The notes: a model not told the origin generated them from the sequence alone. A DNA stretch of 58,116 nt from Zygnema cylindricum (GCA_037447655.1 JBBHKE010001474.1:165077-223192), one strand, 5' to 3'. Shown: positions 22,831 to 34,087, counted from the first letter of the stretch. A program made the numbers and translations.

Positions 22831-25800
22831 TGATCCTTATGTCATCTTTTTTTTGTGGTTGTATGCTATCATGCATGAAACAGTACAATTCGACAAAACC
22901 GGGAAGCCCCTCAAGGACAGAGGATTGGGAGATGTCATATATATTGTGGATTGTAGGAATTTAAAAAATCTGAGCAATCTAATACTAATTAGCTCAAATA
23001 GTTTTAAAGGGATGTGATTACGATGGGGATTGTATGGCAGCTTGATACTAATAAACTTAAAGATTTTTAAAAGGACTTCAAAATTAGGGTTAGGAATGTG
23101 ACTATAATGTGGATTGCACGTATTTCACAAAATCAGACTGGGTAGCAGCATGCCATTGTATTAATTTCAAATATTTAGTAAAAGGACCCAGAATTGGGGA
23201 TGTGGGGATGTAACTACAATGTGGATGGTACAAATTTTACAAATCAGAGCAGCTTAATACAAATAAGACTGAAAAGTGGGAATGTGATTACAATGTGGAT
23301 CAATATCGGGAATATCGAGTGCTGAAAGATTGAGCACTGGATGCAGAAATTCCTCCCTTCGAGGTCCACGTGTCAGTCCTGAGGGAACTCCAGCTGAGAT
23401 ATTTTCCAAAATTGACCACATATCTCTGCACGCCTCAAAGGAATGTGTGTCCAACGAAGACCTGCAGGTGGCGACCGCTCCCATCATACACCCATTTACC
23501 TGTGACAAATGTCATAAGTGTAGCAAAATAAGACGAGAAACGGGGACACCGAATTTGATGTAAATACTGACTTTCCCATTCATACGAGTCTCATTGCACT
23601 CATTTTCAAAAAGACAACATAGACCGGTTCACCCGTGAGAAATGTCACAAGTGTATCAAAATAAGACGAGAAAAGGGGACACCATATTTGAAGATAGTGA
23701 ACTTCCCATTTACATGAGTCTTGCTACACATATTATAAAAACGATGACATCCACCTATTCACCTGAGACAAATGTCTCAAGTGTAGCAAAATAAGAGGAA
23801 AAATGGGGACACCGAATTCAATATAGACATTGACTTTCCCATTCATAAGAGTCTCATCGTTTACCTATGATAGTGTCATAACTGTAGCAAAATATAACAT
23901 GAAATAGGGACACCAAATGGGATGTAGATACTAACTTTCCCATTCAGACGAGTCTTATTAGATTCCACATTAGACACATATTTTCAGGGGAACTCATACA
24001 CCTATTCACCTGTGATAAATGTCACAATTTTAGCAAAGTAAGACGAGAAATGCAATGGGAATACCTAATTTGATCTACATACTAACACAAAATTTGATTT
24101 AGATACTAGATTTTCCCTTTACAATTTCTGCAGCCTCACATTGTTGTTATAGAGCAGCAATATTTGTTGTTGTATCGCTTGATTGTTAACGATGAGGAAT
24201 CAATTAACACATGTTTCCAAAATGGCTTACATTCATCTGTGAGTGTATCAAAATAAGATAAAAAATGGAAAATCAAATCTAATTTTGATACTAACACAAG
24301 ATTTGGTTCAAATACTAGCCATTCCATTTACAGAGTCATCTTAGTAAACAACAGATTCGGACAGTATGGCTGGAAAACAATTCCTCGCGTTCGTAACCGT
24401 TTTGCATACGTCATTCTTCATGCAGTCAATAACATCCTATAAAACAAATTAGTACCAGTTCTTCATCTAGTATTCCATTTAACTGACCAATAACTCAAAG
24501 CCCAACCCAATCCTCCTTACGTTGGTGGTTGAATACTGGCTGGTGAAACAATGGGCCCAAAGCCCATTATAGGCCCCTTCCCCCCTCGAAGGGAAGAAAT
24601 CGTCGGTCCAGAGCCAAATTGTATTCCTCTTCCTCCTTCACTCCTCGTCATTGCCTCCTCGTGGCCCACATGAATACTTGCCATTCGATTGTAAAGTGGC
24701 CTCCTTTCTGACAGAGATGGCGAGGATAAGGAAGGAACTTGGAAGAATCCCATACTGGTTTCATCTTCCTCGGTATTAGAAAACTGAGTGTTTTTGTACG
24801 ATTCAAAACCATGAGGGGTATGGAAATTCGGTGAAGACGACCGTCCCGGAAAAAGCATTGGTGGAGACGACCGCCCCGAAAAAAAATTTACTCCTTGCAT
24901 GTATTCAGAAAGGCCATAATCATCTTCATAAGATCTTTCCAGTGACTCCCTCTCCTTGTACGGAGAAACAGCTCTTATTGGATTGATCGAGGTTCCTATT
25001 GGACGAAGCAGATTGTTATTTGCAGAAACCTGCAAATGTTGTTAGTCAGAGAATAAACTTAGTATTAGTACCGGAAATGGTAAATAGTCTAATAGATGTT
25101 GGGAAATACCTTTTTTTACATTGGTTTTACTTTTCTGCTTCTAGATTGCTGTAATCCTGCTAATTTTGAGAGCCAGAGAATGCTTATAAATACCAGGACG
25201 TAAATCAAAGAGATGATACAAAAACCGTCAAACCTTCCAGTTTTTTACGCTGTTTTTTTTGGTTTTCTTCGACTCTGTCACAACTACACAACTAAAAACA
25301 TATTTTTCAGCATTCGAAACTTTCTTCCTGGATTTCTTGGAATTTTGTATAGTTGATATAATGGACTTAATGAAGCTTTGACTACTATGGATCTACTATC
25401 TGCACTTTTTCCGGAATTCTTTGTACTTTTGGTTCTTTCCAAATTGATATCAAATAAAAAATTAATTGTTGTGTATATAATCCAGAACTTGCACAGATAT
25501 GCCCAAAAGGTAAAATGTAAAGGGGAAAAGGTAGAAGGTAAAAGAAAAAAAAAAAAAGGTCCATATAATAGCCCCTCCTTCCAAAATATTGCTCTTAAAC
25601 AGATTTAGCAACATCGCCATCATTTTTCTTTTATACTTTCCTATAGGTTGTTGACAAAAGATCTCCGATCTTTATTAAATCCGAATAACAAAGTGAATCA
25701 GCTTACAAACCATTTACCTTTTTTTTAAGGATATACAGTTTGGTCGCTATTCTTTTGAGGCATTTTTGTTTTTTTGTTTTTTTTTTTTCTTTTGTAAGTG

Positions 25801-26429
25801 TTGCTTCCCATAAACACTTCCACGAAAAACGACAACATCTTTGCAGACACAAAAAAAAATATATATGCTTCAAAACATACTTGAAAATAATTCATTTCTC
25901 TTGAAAATACTTCTTTTATCTTTTCTTCATCTTTCAAGCACCATGTTTTACTGACTGAACAATTCCTAATTTCAAAATCCCCGAATAATAATCCAAACAA
26001 AAGCCACAGTTTACCGAACCTATCAATCTCATACGATTATTTTATCTTTTGCGAGCTATTTCAATACAAAACCTGAGGTTTCTGACTTACTCTTGCCAAT
26101 TGTTGCCAGGAAGCCCCTAAAATATCTCTCGAGGGCTCTAAACCCTGAACGGATCCTCCACTATATCGCTGTGATCCATCTTCATGAGAAGCTACAGAAA
26201 CAAACGACGCAGTATTGCTATCATTAGAAGAAAGAGTATTTCCATCCGGGTCTCCAAAGTTTAGAGCTCTCCGGACAGATGATGTCATCTGACGAGACAC
26301 ATGTCCCTGTTGAAGGCTTGAAGAGACCGAAGATGGAGACGGGGCCATGGCTGACTTATGAATCAGCGGCCTTCTATGTCCGTCGGAAGAGAGGGATTTC
26401 TTGCTGACTGACCGAGGTTCGACCGCCAT
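21290..26429 (-). CDS. tandem CCCH zinc-finger protein (TTP/TIS11 type), copy 1
   Basis: Exons in coding order: 26429-26091 (starts MAVEPRS, ends LAR), 25029-24521 (VSANNN to QPP), a possible 27-nt exon 24436-24410 (DVIDCMKND), 23499-23292 (VNGCMMG to DPH), 22661-22453 (finger 1), 21935-21876 (FAHGQEELRPVARHPKYKTE), 21541-21290 (finger 2, stop TGA). Both fingers are C-x8-C-x5-C-x3-H with the lead-ins YKTEL and YKTEI and an 18-residue linker, the layout of proteins that bind AU-rich mRNA elements and promote decay. The long N-terminal half is Ser/Pro rich. All junctions agree in phase except exon 2 to exon 3: exon 2 ends in phase 2, while the only open frame of the next candidate needs phase 0. 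Upstream in-frame ATGs exist at 26531 and later; I prefer 26429, just after a pyrimidine tract with CAG that could be a 5'-UTR acceptor. Confidence 0.82.
21768..21816. repeat. CCCTAAAA-type telomere-like repeat in a CCCH intron
   Basis: Several CCCTAAAAA/CCCTAAGAAA units in a row resemble the plant telomere word CCCTAAA. The copy-2 equivalent is at about 34,566-34,614. Units are imperfect, so this may be A-rich drift and not a captured telomere. Confidence 0.5.
22713..22830. repeat. TAG/GTA trinucleotide microsatellite in a CCCH intron
   Basis: About 30 uninterrupted TAG units, with a few TAA and TGG variants at the left. The copy-2 array at about 35,512-35,629 has the same length by eye. 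Confidence 0.9.
23486..24065. repeat. intronic tandem repeat, five units of about 100-145 bp
   Basis: Five diverged units share 'TTCACCTGTGACAAATGTCACAAGTGTAGCAAAATAAGACGAGAAA..GGGGACACC' followed by 'ACTTTCCCATTCATACGAGTC' (starts near 23489, 23626, 23756, 23858 and 24003). On the minus strand the phrase CATTTGTCACAG in the last unit is the actual 3' splice site of the exon at 23499. Copy 2 has the same array at 36,285-36,864. Confidence 0.85.
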
Positions 26430-27462
26430 TGTTGTTGGGAGTTCTGGAAAACAGAAAACCTCCATGACAATCCGGCCATTTAGGGTTTGCATGACGAAGC
26501 CGATAACTACTTGTGAGGTTTGAAGTAACATGCATTGGCAAGCGACCGTAGATGTTCGGAATTTTCACGTGTGAGAACAAGATCGACGGAAGGCGTTAGG
26601 GACCGGCTAAGAAATGGGCGATGGGGATAAGTGGCCGATGAAGATCGACGGTTGGTGCGGTTATTTGTGATTGTGACTGTGACAGGGGAGACGCATGCAT
26701 AGAAACGGGCCGACGATTATTGAGTTAACGCGTGTGTAAACTAGATAATGTGTGCATCGACGGTGGATTTGAGGAGAGCGGTGGCGAGGAAGACGACAAA
26801 AGAAGATGAAATCGACGGCTGAGTGTCAAGTTGTGAATTTTTGAGTTGTGACAATCTGCTGGTGACTGCACTGCAAAAGACCAAAAGACAAAACTGCAAA
26901 TTGTAAATGATCCGTACTCTTAATGGACGCCCAAGGATCTTCTTTCAAAATAAACCATAGTTTAGTATGGATAGCATCTGATCTGGGAGATGTCTACTAA
27001 CATTAGCGTGTATATTTTACTTTTCAAATATTTAGCAAACTGTTGACAGAAAGCCACTCTGTTAGTGGCAAATCAGAAAATACTTTCACAAAAAAAGGGA
27101 TATGAAGTTCTAAATAGCAAATACTGTAGACAATCCAAAAATCTGAGTTGTGTATGTGACATGGAGAGATCTTAATGGATGATGACTCCCATGGTTTCCG
27201 TGAAGCCCTCGGATTTTGTCGGTCGAGGTTCGGGCCGGTTGGTCTGGACTTTGGACATACCACGCGACCATAGATTACGAGCCCGGAGTTCGACGAGTAC
27301 GGTGGAAACTGATGGGAGATTTGATTTTGACAGCATAGAAGCCACCAACCAACAGCGAGAAGCTCGTACGGGTGTCACACTATGAAAAATGGCTAACCAC
27401 AAATGTGTGTACGGTAGAACGGGATTACACGGACGAATGCGGAAAAGGCAAAATGTCTATGC
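26430..27462 (-). promoter_or_regulatory. 5' flank of CCCH gene copy 1
   Basis: This region contains the presumed 5' UTR and promoter. From 26,600 to 26,870 it differs from copy 2 (39,450-39,725) at about a dozen positions, while the exons and introns next to it are almost identical. From 27,180 to 27,385 one frame is open in both copies but resembles nothing I know, so I do not call it a gene. Confidence 0.45.
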
Positions 27463-28028
27463 TACACCGCCAATCGCTATTAGCGTAGAAGTTTCTTTAG
27501 CGTAAATGAAAAATTACCGTGGTTTACGCTAATTAAGAATTTGAAAATATTGAAAAAAAACATACATTCTAATTGTTTAATAATTCTAATTTGGATCTTT
27601 GAAAAAAAAAAATGTCGGTCGCAAACATGCTTACACTAATATAGGTATTCGTACAAAATCTTACAAATCGTACACAAATCGTACGCTCACACAGTCGAAA
27701 CGTGGTTGCTGGACGAATATGTGCGAACGTGACATTTGACAGCCCGATTAGACCCCCTTTTTAGAGTGCACATTCTCATGCGTCCACGGCTACTAAAACT
27801 CATTATTTATACTTTTTCACTTAAAAAGGTACAATTTTGTACGGTCTGACACTGTCCGTACACCACACTAATTAACTGATGGCGTACTTCCATTTTGTAC
27901 GGTATTAAAAAATTAACCCTAAATAGAGTAAAGAAAAAAATAGAATGAACTACGCTAATGGAGAATAAAATAATAAAAAAAGCGGGACGGAATTAGTGTA
28001 CACAACGCTAATAGCGATTGGCGGTGTA
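27463..28028. mobile_element. MITE A2 (TA-flanked)
   Basis: Ends TACACCGCCAATCGCTATTA and TAATAGCGATTGGCGGTGTA. The interior matches A1, A3 and A4, including 'CTCATGCGTCC' and 'ACTTTTTCACTTAAAAAGGT'. It is duplicated at 40,316-40,881. No coding capacity. Confidence 0.88.
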
Positions 28029-28034
28029 CTGTAA

Positions 28035-28769
28035 GGGTGGCGTTCCATCAGGATTTCCTGTAATTGTACGGCGAACATTACAGGATGCTACATTTTGAAC
28101 GATGTTCTTTCACGTAAAGTCTGTAATCCACGTGCTCGAGAATGAGTGGTACCACGTAAGATAAGATCGTATTTTGAAATCGTCAAATATTTTTTTCACC
28201 GACCAACTTCAACTCGAAATCATCATTTGCATACCATGGACGTGCGGACCAAGGCATCGTACCACACAAATTTTGTACTCTTTGCAAACGCTTGTCAGAT
28301 GCCAGCTCACTTTTTAGGGTTTTTGCTTTTTCGCGTGACGAATGAGAGTTTCCGCAAATAGTGTGACGAATGGCTGGTAACAAAAATAGCGCGACGAAAG
28401 TTCGTACGAAATTACTTTTGTGATTTCGGTTGGATTTTTGAATGTATATATCACGTGCGAAATTTTTCGATTTTCGTTGGTTGCCGTCTTGACACGTATA
28501 TTCATTGTCCAACGTGTCGTCGCTCAATTTTTTCTGTAAATGGTGATGTACCTCCTCGAGGTACATCACCATTTTCAGAAAATTTGGAAGCGAATGCTTC
28601 GCGAAAAAGCATCCAACGGTCATTGTTACCTCCTAGACCTTTGGAGAATATTGGCAAGATTCTCTGTAATGTTGTTCGCCTATAAAAACAGAATAGGAGG
28701 TACGGCGTAGTACGGAGAAGTCCGGATTTCTGTAAACAACCTCACTTTTCGTCTGATGGAACGCCACCC
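28035..28769. mobile_element. non-autonomous PIF/Harbinger-like element C2
   Basis: Ends GGGTGGCGTTCCATCAG and CTGATGGAACGCCACCC are flanked by TAA on both sides (28032-28034 and 28770-28772). The right subterminal sequence, read inward, matches the left end of C1 (CATCAGACGAAAAGTGAGGT). A near-perfect palindrome centred at about 28556 has arms TGGTGATGTACCTC. The left half is included in the 7.5-kb duplication; the right half is not. Confidence 0.88.
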
Positions 28770-28879
28770 TAACTCTCAAAGTGAAACTTTATCGCAAAAC
28801 TTGCGATGTAAATACCATCGGGGTTTAAAGGGGGAGACTCCACAAATTGAAACAACTGGCGCGCACTGCGAAGTTACAG

Positions 28880-29334
28880 TACACCGCGAATTGTAATTAG
28901 AGTAAATAGCGCTAATTCGGTCGCCCTAAATTTCGACTCTATCACGTTAAATAGAGTAAATGATTCTAAATTTTTCATTATACTATTTAAGGTACTTTTT
29001 GAATGAGCGTTAAGAACTCTAATACAGTGTCGTTTTAAATAGTGTGGTGTACGGTCTGTGTCTGACCGTGCAAAATTGTACTTTATTAAGTAAAAAAGTA
29101 CAAATAATGATTTAATACAGGCAGTTATCATGTAACTGCGTTTTAACAAACCGCTTAGTGCAAACTTCATAGTGACGATAAACTGTACGTTTGTCAGATT
29201 CTGTACAAATACCTAATTTACAGTAGAGATATTCAACGCGTCAAATTATAATACTTAAATAAATCAGAGTAAATTCCTTTTTGAAAAAGTTCTATCACAC
29301 AATTTTCTTTACTCTAATTACGATTCGCGGTGTA
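28880..29334. mobile_element. MITE D2 (TA-flanked)
   Basis: Ends TACACCGCGAATTGTAATTA and TAATTACGATTCGCGGTGTA. The interior is homologous to D1 and D3 in inverted orientation. Confidence 0.82.
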
Positions 29335-29491
29335 GTTCACATAATGAGGCGTGTAGGGTTGATAAGCCGATATCTAGGCTCATAAAAAAAACGCAGCAAA
29401 TGTTAGTCCGCGTCTATGTGCGAGGCCGAGGTTGCGATACGAAACGATCTACTGTCGCAAGGAAGTACTACGGTTTTTTTGAAAAGTGCAC

Positions 29492-30006
29492 TACACCGCG
29501 AATCGTAATTAGAGTAGAGAACAAATTAAAGTAAAAAAAAAATAAAAAAAATCAGAGTTATGAACTCTAATTTGTGTGATATAACTTTTTCAAAAAAAAA
29601 AATTACTATAATTTATCAATAACTCTAATTTCGGCGTAAATTTGGGCGCTGAATATATCCACTGTAAATTACGTACAAGTGCAAAATATGACAAAACGTA
29701 CAGTTTCACGTCATTATGACGTTTGCATTACGCGGTTTGTTAAAACGCAGTTGCATGAAAACGGCTTGTACTAAATCATTATTTATACTTTTTTACTCAA
29801 TAAAGTACATTTTTGCACGGTCAAACACCGACCGTACGCCACACTATATAAAACGACACTCTATTAGAGTTATTAACGCTCATTCAAAAAATAACTTAAA
29901 TAACGTAAAAAATCATTTATAATAATGTACTCTATTTATAGTGAAAGAGTCAAAACTTGGGGTGACGGAAATAGCGTACATAACTCTAATTACGATTCGC
30001 GATGTA
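29492..30006. mobile_element. MITE D3 (TA-flanked)
   Basis: Ends TACACCGCGAATCGTAATTA and TAATTACGATTCGCGATGTA. The longest and best preserved D member; its interior contains a 68-codon open frame that I regard as chance. Confidence 0.82.
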
Positions 30007-30014
30007 CTGTAATG

Positions 30015-30503
30015 TACACCGCCAATCGTTATTAGCGAACAAGTTTCTTAAGCGTATATGAATAATTACAGTGATTTACGCTAATTAATAATTTGAAAAT
30101 TTTCAACAAAAACATAGATTCTAATTATTTACTAATGCTAATTTGGGTCTTTGAAAAATATGTATGTCGGTCGCAAACATGCTTACACTAATATAGGTAC
30201 TTGTACAAAATCTGACAAATCGTAAGTTCACACAGTCGAAACGTGGTTGCTGGACGAATATGTGCGAACGTGATATTTGACAGCCCGATTTCATCCCCTT
30301 TTTAGAGTGCATATTCTCATGCGTCCGCGGTTACTAAAACTCATTAATTATACTTTTTCACTTAAAAAGGTACAATTTTGTACTGTGTGACACTGACCGT
30401 ACATCACTCTATTTAAATGACAATGTACTTTCGTTTTTACCCAAATTGGACAAAAAACCCTAAATGGAGTAAAGGAAAAAACTTAATAATGTATGTTATT
30501 TAA
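30015..30503. mobile_element. MITE A3, right end missing
   Basis: The left end TACACCGCCAATCGTTATTA lies only 8 bp from the TA that ends D3. The interior follows A2 and A4 closely up to TATTTAAG, where a different GGG-starting element begins. The expected right end does not reappear downstream. Confidence 0.75.
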
Positions 30504-30960
30504 GGGAACGTCCCCATGTATTAAAGTATCTACTTTTCTCTGTCTTTTTGCCCTAAAATTCAGGGAACTTTGACAAAAAATTTAGTCGTACGAATAACTC
30601 AATTTTACCAAAGTAGAGTGAACGTCAATTCATACTTTGGATGTACGGCGTGTTTGTCGTCATGTGAACGCATTTAGGAGTTTTCCCCTTTTCAACCCCC
30701 GGGCAAGAGAATCCAGCCCAAAAAAAAACTTCATCTAAAATCACCTGGAGGGGGTGATTTTAGTTCAAGTACCGCCCAAACATCGAATGAAAAAAAACCC
30801 ACGCACACGCTAAAAGAGTGTGAAAATTTAGGACGAGGGAGAGTCCTCTCTATTTTTCTCTGTGTCCGTCACGCACATGTACGGAAAAAAAAATGCAGGG
30901 GTCTTGAACCTCCACTTTAATTCATGGGGTCCTTTGCAAGATTTTGCACCGTCGTCGCCT
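30504..30960. mobile_element. probable left part of a PIF/Harbinger-like element (C4)
   Basis: TAA then GGGAACGTCCCCATGTA resembles the C3 end (GGGCGTGTTCCCATGTA) in the same context. I could not find the mirrored end, so the right boundary is arbitrary. A hairpin 'AAAATCACCTGGAGGGGGTGATTTT' core lies near 30,750. Confidence 0.4.
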
Positions 30961-31445
30961 CTCCCCTCTCTGTAACAGGGTTACAGAATTGGGTACTTAG
31001 TGGCTAGGGCTAGGCTGTTATAGTTGCAATTCCAAAGCAGCGCAGCTGCGATTCCAGACCAGCGTAGCAACTTAGCGGCGTAGCAACTAGTAGCGCAGCG
31101 GCGCAGCAGCGCAGCATAGCAACGCCGCAGAATGTAGATGGAGCTGTATAGTTCTAGAAGGAAGTTTTGGATAGATCTCGATTGACCGTGAAGGTCCACG
31201 TGTACAGCTGTACAGTACTAGGTTGACTAGCAGTTAGTTTAAATAGTCAAGTAGACCTGGTGAATGGAGAGCTGAAGTAGACCTACACAGCTAGCGCAAT
31301 CTTGTACTCTCTTTCAAGTAATAAAGCGCAACCTTGTCTGTGAGTACTGTGTGCTCTTGCTGTTGCTACGGGAAGATCCTTGGTGTTTTCCGCTGTGCAC
31401 TGTAACGTGTTGTGGTGTACTTGTTTGCTTCTTTTACATGAGCTC
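30961..31445 (+). mobile_element. possible solo LTR or other transcribed repeat end
   Basis: The segment has a GCAGC-rich block (31,030-31,135), then an AATAAA in 'TTTCAAGTAATAAAGCGC' followed by GTGAGTACTGTG and T-rich sequence, as at an LTR R/U5 border. There is no matching partner and no target duplication was identified, so this is a weak call. Confidence 0.25.
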
Positions 31446-32486
31446 TCTTAAAACTATGTATACTTCAATAGTTAGACAATCGTAATTTTTTCTTTTCTCA
31501 TCTAACACGTTCGAAAATGCATTATGCAATGCCGTGAACACGAGATGTATACTTTTGTCTTAATTACTCACGAATGGTAATTTAACTAAAAATCCATAAA
31601 GAGGTATGTTGGTTAATTTCACACACAGTGTACGACGTTGATTTTTTCATTCTTCATGCAAATTTCAAATTATAATTGTCGACTTACTAAAGATGAGGCA
31701 AGAGTAGTCATCACAGAATTAAAATAATCAAAAAGCTTTCACAGATGATCAGAAAAACATACAACTTTGAAACATAGCCAAAGAAAATTTAGGCAACCAA
31801 ATGGCCTACAAATCTGCCACAATGTAGAGATTACAAAGAGGAACACAAGTGCATATTTACACAGAAATTTACAAACAGATATGAGAAATACTCTCAGTCA
31901 AAGATATCAAAATGCTAAAGCATAATTTGATACAACAAGTTCCTACCTTTGAAATGGTTAAGTCCTACTCTTAAACCTAAAAGATCTAACCTTCTAAAAG
32001 CTAATAGCCACTAACTAACCTAACCAAGGTAAGAAGGCATATTAGCCATGCATCCATAATATCTACCTAAGCTAAGGGGGATACATCAATATGTCAAGGT
32101 ATGTCATACAGAATGAATCTGAACTGAGTGCTTAATCAAACAAAACACGCCTATGTATAAAACAGGGATATGTTACGTCACACCGTAATCTACAAAACAC
32201 GTCGGATAATCATATACATGGTCTCGGTTAATCAGCGTTCGTCAGTAGCAAATCTCCGCCGTCCATCTTTTAGAAGATTCATCCAAGATGAAACTTTGTG
32301 TGACACCTCGGTCTTCCGGTGAATCTGAGTTGTAGAACAAAGTCTATCGCAGTGTCTCATCTCAGTTTGCTGACGCGTGTCCCGCTAATATTATACACAG
32401 TGTACTCTCTCGCTGTTCACTGTCACACTAATTCTGGTACATATTAAACCAGGCTTCCACAAAATAAACCAAGTACCCAGAAGACA
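31446..32486 (-). mobile_element. probable 3' LTR region of the copia fragment
   Basis: On the minus strand a polypurine tract (GTGAGGGGGG) precedes TGTCTTCTGGGTACTTGG, fitting a 3' LTR that starts at 32486 and runs leftward. The far end could not be fixed because no second LTR is present. Confidence 0.4.
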
Positions 32487-32591
32487 CCCCCCTCACATAG
32501 GAGGCTTAGTGAGGACAAAAGCTTTCAAAACAACACTCTCCTAAAGCTTTAGACTCTACTAGCCACTAAGACCACATGCCTCTCTACAAAA

Positions 32592-33858
32592 TTATAATTT
32601 TGGTGCAGGCAAGGGTTTTGTCATCATATCTACCAGCATTTCCTCATCGGGTAAATAGCTAAGCTTCAGAATTCTAGCCATCACCTTTTCTCTCACAAAG
32701 TGTAATTTAATATCAATATGCTTACTTTTAAAGTGATGACTTGGATTAGTAGCAATAGCAATAGCAGCTCGATTTTCACACCATTGGACTTCAGGACATG
32801 ACTGCATAAATTTCAGTTCTTGTAAAAGAGACTTTACCCAAAGAAGTTCTTTAACAGCTGAGATGGCTGCCATATATTCAGCTTCCATGGTTGATTGAGC
32901 AGTCACCTTTTGAAGCTTGCTAGTCCAACAGCAAGTACCATCACCGATCTTCAAAATGAATCCAGTGGTAGAGCGTCGGCTTGGCATGTCACCATAACTC
33001 GTATCACTCTAGGTGCTAATTTTCTTTTCATCTCCTCCGAGAGAAAGTCGGATATCCCGTGTTCCTGCAAGGTATCTTAGAACTCGTTTTGCTGCCTCCC
33101 AATCTGATCTTTTCGGGTTTTGAAGGCTTCGGCTCAGAGCTCCAACTGCCGTTGCAATATCATGACGCGTGCACTTCATGAAATAGATAAGACTCCCAAC
33201 AACTTGTCTGTAAGGAATTGTGGACATGAACTTTGACTCCCCTGGTTCAATGTCTTACTCGAGTAGCATTCCTCTATCTGTCTCCTTTCCTTCCACTTTT
33301 TGCCTAAACTCCATAGGGGTGGCACTCCCCTTTGCCTCTGCCATGCCAAATCTTTCAAGTACATTTCCAATGGCCTCTCTCTGAGTGAGATAAATTACTT
33401 TTTGATTCCTATCTCTCTCTACCTGAATGCCTAGGATATACTTTGCCTCGCCTAAATCTTTCATTTCAAACCTGGCATTCATAGATGCTTTTATCTTATT
33501 TATCTCATTTATAGACTTACTAATAAGCAGTAGGTCATCAACATACACTGCGACATAGATCACACCATCCTCTCCTTCCATGACGTAAACGGAGTGATTT
33601 GAGATGATCTTTGTGAAACCTAGACTGGTAAGAAACTCATCTAATTTCATATTCTACTGACGTGGAGCCTGTTTTAATCAATACAGTGATTTCAACAATT
33701 TACAGACTAGATTTTCCTTTCTTTTTCTGCATACCCTTCAGGTTGTTTCATATTAATTTCTTTCTCTAAATCCCCATGCAAGAAAGCAATTTTAACATCC
33801 ATTTGATGCAGCTCCATATTCTCTATTGCAGCTAGAGACAACAAGACTTTGACAGTGG
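32592..33858 (-). pseudogene. copia pol fragment (reverse transcriptase and RNase H), truncated and broken
   Basis: Reading leftward: RT (ENMELHQMDVK; YVDDLLLISKS), then GSLIYFMKCTRHDIATAVGA, RNase H (SRRSTTGFILKIGDG, STMEAEYMAAI) and the end MMTKPLPAPKL. In-frame stops replace expected tryptophans (RQ-stop-N near 33,655 and T-stop-SD near 33,009), and there is another stop near 33,255. Gag, protease, integrase and the first part of RT are absent: homology stops at 33,859, exactly where duplication copy 2 starts. It differs from the copia elements at 44-58 kb. Confidence 0.88.
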
Positions 33859-34087
33859 GCGAAAACATTTCTATTGTTAATACTACCATTTGTTGATGCC
33901 CTTAACACATTAGTATTATTATTGCCGTCCATTATTATTATTATTATTACTATTGCCGTCCATTATTATTATTATTATTGTCGTCCTCCTCGCATGGAAA
34001 ACCTGTACATCTTATAAATTGCTATCAAACGGAAAACTATCGAAAAAGTATCGCAATCGAACAAAGAAGTTAAACACGGTTAGTTTC

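Larger units (their letters stand above)
21061..28555. repeat. segmental duplication, copy 1 (7.5 kb)
   Basis: Same-orientation near-identical copy at 33,859-41,408. The offset is 12,798 at the left end, 12,799 after one inserted base, and 12,853 after a TA-repeat expansion. Homology starts at GCGAAAACATTTCTATTG and ends in GTGATGTACCTCC. It carries a whole CCCH gene, its 5' flank, MITE A2 and most of PIF-like element C2. Confidence 0.95.

Noticed and set aside
22637-22888. Open frame of mostly leucine on the minus strand (and its twin at 35,436-35,687)
   Set aside because: It is the translation of the TAG microsatellite inside an intron.
23486-24065. CRISPR-like array
   Set aside because: Units are long, diverged and lack unique spacers. 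The context is a eukaryotic intron.
25725-26000. 91-codon minus-strand frame (twin at 38,524-38,853) as an exon of the CCCH gene
   Set aside because: It lies between exons whose phases already agree (LAR to VSANNN), ends in simple sequence, and is interrupted by the variable TA array.
27179-27385. Open frames on both strands upstream of the CCCH gene as an extra gene
   Set aside because: Present in both copies only because the segment is duplicated. No splice context or recognisable protein.
29716-29922. 68-codon frame in MITE D3 (similar frame antisense in D2) as a small protein
   Set aside because: It is open in D3 and D2 but broken in D1. It has no transposase feature and lies in a non-autonomous element.
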